A stretch of 64,000 nt of DNA from Panorpa germanica (Eukaryota > Arthropoda > Insecta > Mecoptera > Panorpidae): positions 9,796,001 to 9,860,000 of the forward strand of contig OY783216.1 in assembly GCA_963678705.1 (NCBI GenBank), in the 5' to 3' direction. Positions 61,436 to 64,000 of the stretch are shown piece after piece. The notes under the pieces were generated by a model, which was not told the origin of the DNA, searched no databases, and worked only from the letters and a program-made list of their open reading frames with translations. Position numbers and translations under genes: made by a program. How positions within the stretch are numbered: the stretch's first letter is position 1; every line of letters starts with the position of its first letter.

Positions 61436-64000
61436 GTTAGTAAATTTGTTAATAAATATACAAGTATAAACCTGCCTCTAAATACATTGCACCTTGTCTC
61501 ATTTATTAATCAATAAAATATATTAAATAACGTGTTGAGTTTTTGTATATAACTTCTTTATTATCTAATTTATAACCACGTAAAATTTATTAATTAATAT
61601 TTACTGAGATAAAGTACATACACTTGTAACTTGCAGAAGACAACTAGTCTCAAAAATCAATCGATAACTTTTTTGCTCATGTCATAAAAATGACAGACTT
61701 TTGACAGAATTATTTATGTAAATGCATAATTGTTTTCTACTTACTTTATTGATACTTTTCGTTCTTTGATTTTTATGTATATGTCATCTTATAGACGTCT
61801 ATTACTTGTTTTGATTTAGAGGTTATTTTATTTGTTTATTTTTATTCAGAGTGAATAAAGTTGCCAATTAACAGCATTATTTACTATAGTCTTGACATAA
61901 ATTTTTTAAATATATGATTCTGTGGGATTATTGTCTAGAGAAAACGCATAATTATTACTTATTTTGCATTTGTGCTGAATGTAACGCGTTCTTGATCATA
62001 GCGTGATTTACTACTTAATGGTTAGCACACATTTCTAATGGTTTATAAATGAATGTTAATAATAATTTGTTATTATTATCGCATCGTTGCAGCGAGAATT
62101 ATTTACACATTCATGTATTATTCTACTATCTAACTTCTGGTTAATATGAAAACCTGTTTTCAATCATCACTTGGTCGGGGTCTGGAAATAAATGTTTTGT
62201 TTGCTATTTTTGTGTTATTTACTGGGATTCATTGTAAGTTTCAATGAGTAACACTAATATTTTGTTGGTTTGCGATATTATCAGCATCACATTTTAAGAA
62301 TTAACTAATCCTCTTATCTTTCTATATGAATGATTTAAGCATAATTGATTCGAATGTTTATTTATCGATTTCAACCTATTTGCAATTAGATTATTTTTCT
62401 TACACTAAGGTTGCTTTACATTTATTTAAATCAATTGCAAATATTTGTAAACCTGTTAGGTCCAATAATATTTAACTATTTTAAGTAATTGTCAGTTATG
62501 TCACCAAATATAGGGCGCTAGGTAATATTTGAATTATTTGAACTGTATTACTGCTGCCTGCATTTCGACATTATGAAAGATGTAGGACATATTTTGAATA
62601 TGTTCACTATTTAACATTTTCGAAGGTAGTGTTGTTTACCTATATTGAAATTTAAACATTCCTAAAATACTATGGCATATGTTGTTATCCAATTCCAACT
62701 GGATTACTCAAGAATTAAATCATCCCCTGATATGAACTTAATTAGAATTTATACCCTCGGGCAGAGGATTTAGGAAACTTGTAATTATTAGATTCTACCT
62801 TACCTTACCTGAGAACGGTTATTCGCGATCGCTGTGGAATTTGTGATTTTGCAGAATTATCGTTGTAGATTGTACAAATAAACTGGAGGTAGATCCATTA
62901 TCTTTCAAACTGTCTTCTTATCTCTGTATATTTACGATTTCATACCTCTAACATATATTTAACTTCTGACCTTTAAAATGAAGCTTAATTTTAATTAGAC
63001 TGTACCAATACTGATAACAAACGTATATTCTATTATCAATAATCGCCTTTTCTATTGTTCTATCAAGCCCGTTTTCTACCTATCAACATAGAATTGATAA
63101 GAATACTTCTAGTTATACATACATATGCCTAAAGTAACTGTTATTTTCTTCCATGTGTGTGTGCGCGCGGTGGTTAGAGGGGAAGGTGTCACAAAACATT
63201 TCCGATAGTTTGTTTTCCGCATATAGATATGGGGTGTACTTACTTTATGCTATACTACCGTATTGACACCTGCTTTTTGAGATTACAATATTATTGTTTA
63301 ACACACCACACCTACCTTGCTCTTTGTAAGTTCAACGTTTTCTTTCGTAGCGAATTTTAAATATGTTATGTTTGTTCCTGACCTGCTTATATGGATATAA
63401 GGCAACGTATTCTTAAACTTATATATACTCCTGTCTTTAATGTAGTTTTTATTATTATTTTTAACAGTGTTCGAATTTGATTCAAATTTCTTTTTCTTAT
63501 CATTTTCTTGTACGCAAGGAGGTACTGTTAAGTCATTCCCACCAGCCGTGGATTTTGCTTAGTGCTTTGACCTTATTTGGTCTTGGAGATGCAGGCATTT
63601 GTGTCTACTTATAATATATAGGCAGCATAAGAAGGAAAATTAAAATTCGGATTAAAATTTAATTTGGATTGAGTCCAAAACAACAATCCATTAATTACGT
63701 ACATGCAAAGGAGGGTTGTTGATAAAACGGGGATGAGTCCAGTAACATAGCGTGCCTTAGACGGGCTCTGTATCAAAATTTGTTGGGGGCCCAACTGATG
63801 GGTATAGATTTTTCACAAAAGGAACAAAAACGCTCGCAATGAATTGAAATAATTATATATTGCTATACGTTATTACTTACAATTAAGATTAAGAAAAATA
63901 AGATTTTTTTTTGCAATGTGTGGCAAGTTCGGACGAGTGGATCAAGAAGAGGGGGGGGGGGGGGAGGGGTCGAATGTGTATATTAAATAATATCAATGTA
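61436..64000 (+). other. DIP2 intron 1 (partial)
   Basis: It starts with the GTTAGT donor and runs off the window. It is AT-rich and has no recognisable exon, RNA gene or transposon. It ends near a run of 14 G (63951-63964), just after a moderately G-rich stretch at 63700-63800. Confidence 0.6.
63951..63964 (+). repeat. Poly-G run of 14
   Basis: Fourteen consecutive G, then A, then four G. A mononucleotide run of this kind is prone to sequencing error and could form a G-quadruplex. Confidence 0.9.

Overview
The window looks like nuclear DNA from an insect: very AT-rich, intron-containing, and dense in non-coding interspersed repeats. Only two genes can be named with confidence, and both are on the + strand near the right end. 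The first is a failed axon connections (fax) homologue: six coding exons from 54498 to 57384, with clean AG/GT junctions and a continuous reading frame across all of them. The second is the first coding exon of a DIP2 (disco-interacting protein 2) homologue at 61351-61435. The rest of DIP2 lies beyond the right edge. The insect order cannot be fixed from this sequence.

Layout. Positions 1-54497 hold no intact gene that I can recognise. The start of the fax protein (the first half of its thioredoxin-like domain) is not visible anywhere to the left, so much of this stretch may be a very long 5' intron of fax, or intergenic DNA. It contains: (a) small inverted-repeat transposons in several families, named here A (4 copies), B (5 copies), C (3 copies), D and E (2 copies each), plus single foldback elements; (b) pieces of at least two kinds of non-LTR retrotransposon (7622-8047 on +, 16435-16773 on -, 52454-52551 on +) and a tRNA-derived SINE fragment near 22.9 kb; (c) a large array of about 26 copies of a 147-bp unit between about 36060 and 39890, whose left 11 copies run in one direction and right 15 in the other, meeting at a 12-bp spacer near 37685; (d) a compositionally distinct block at 45760-46085 with two perfect palindromes, a candidate promoter or enhancer; (e) a broken coding-like segment for a small membrane protein on the minus strand at 46509-46772.

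Right part. fax carries two of the repeats in its 1.6-kb intron: a family B remnant and a 433-bp palindromic element. Between fax and DIP2 lie about 3.9 kb of extremely AT-rich DNA with one richer block at 58140-58390. From 61436 to the end is DIP2 intron 1. In Drosophila, fax and DIP2 are both linked to axon development; their tandem arrangement is seen here, but any joint regulation is inference.

The most unusual structure is the bidirectional 147-bp array. It could be a foldback transposon with tandem-repeat arms, an inverted satellite block, or a source of long hairpin RNA.
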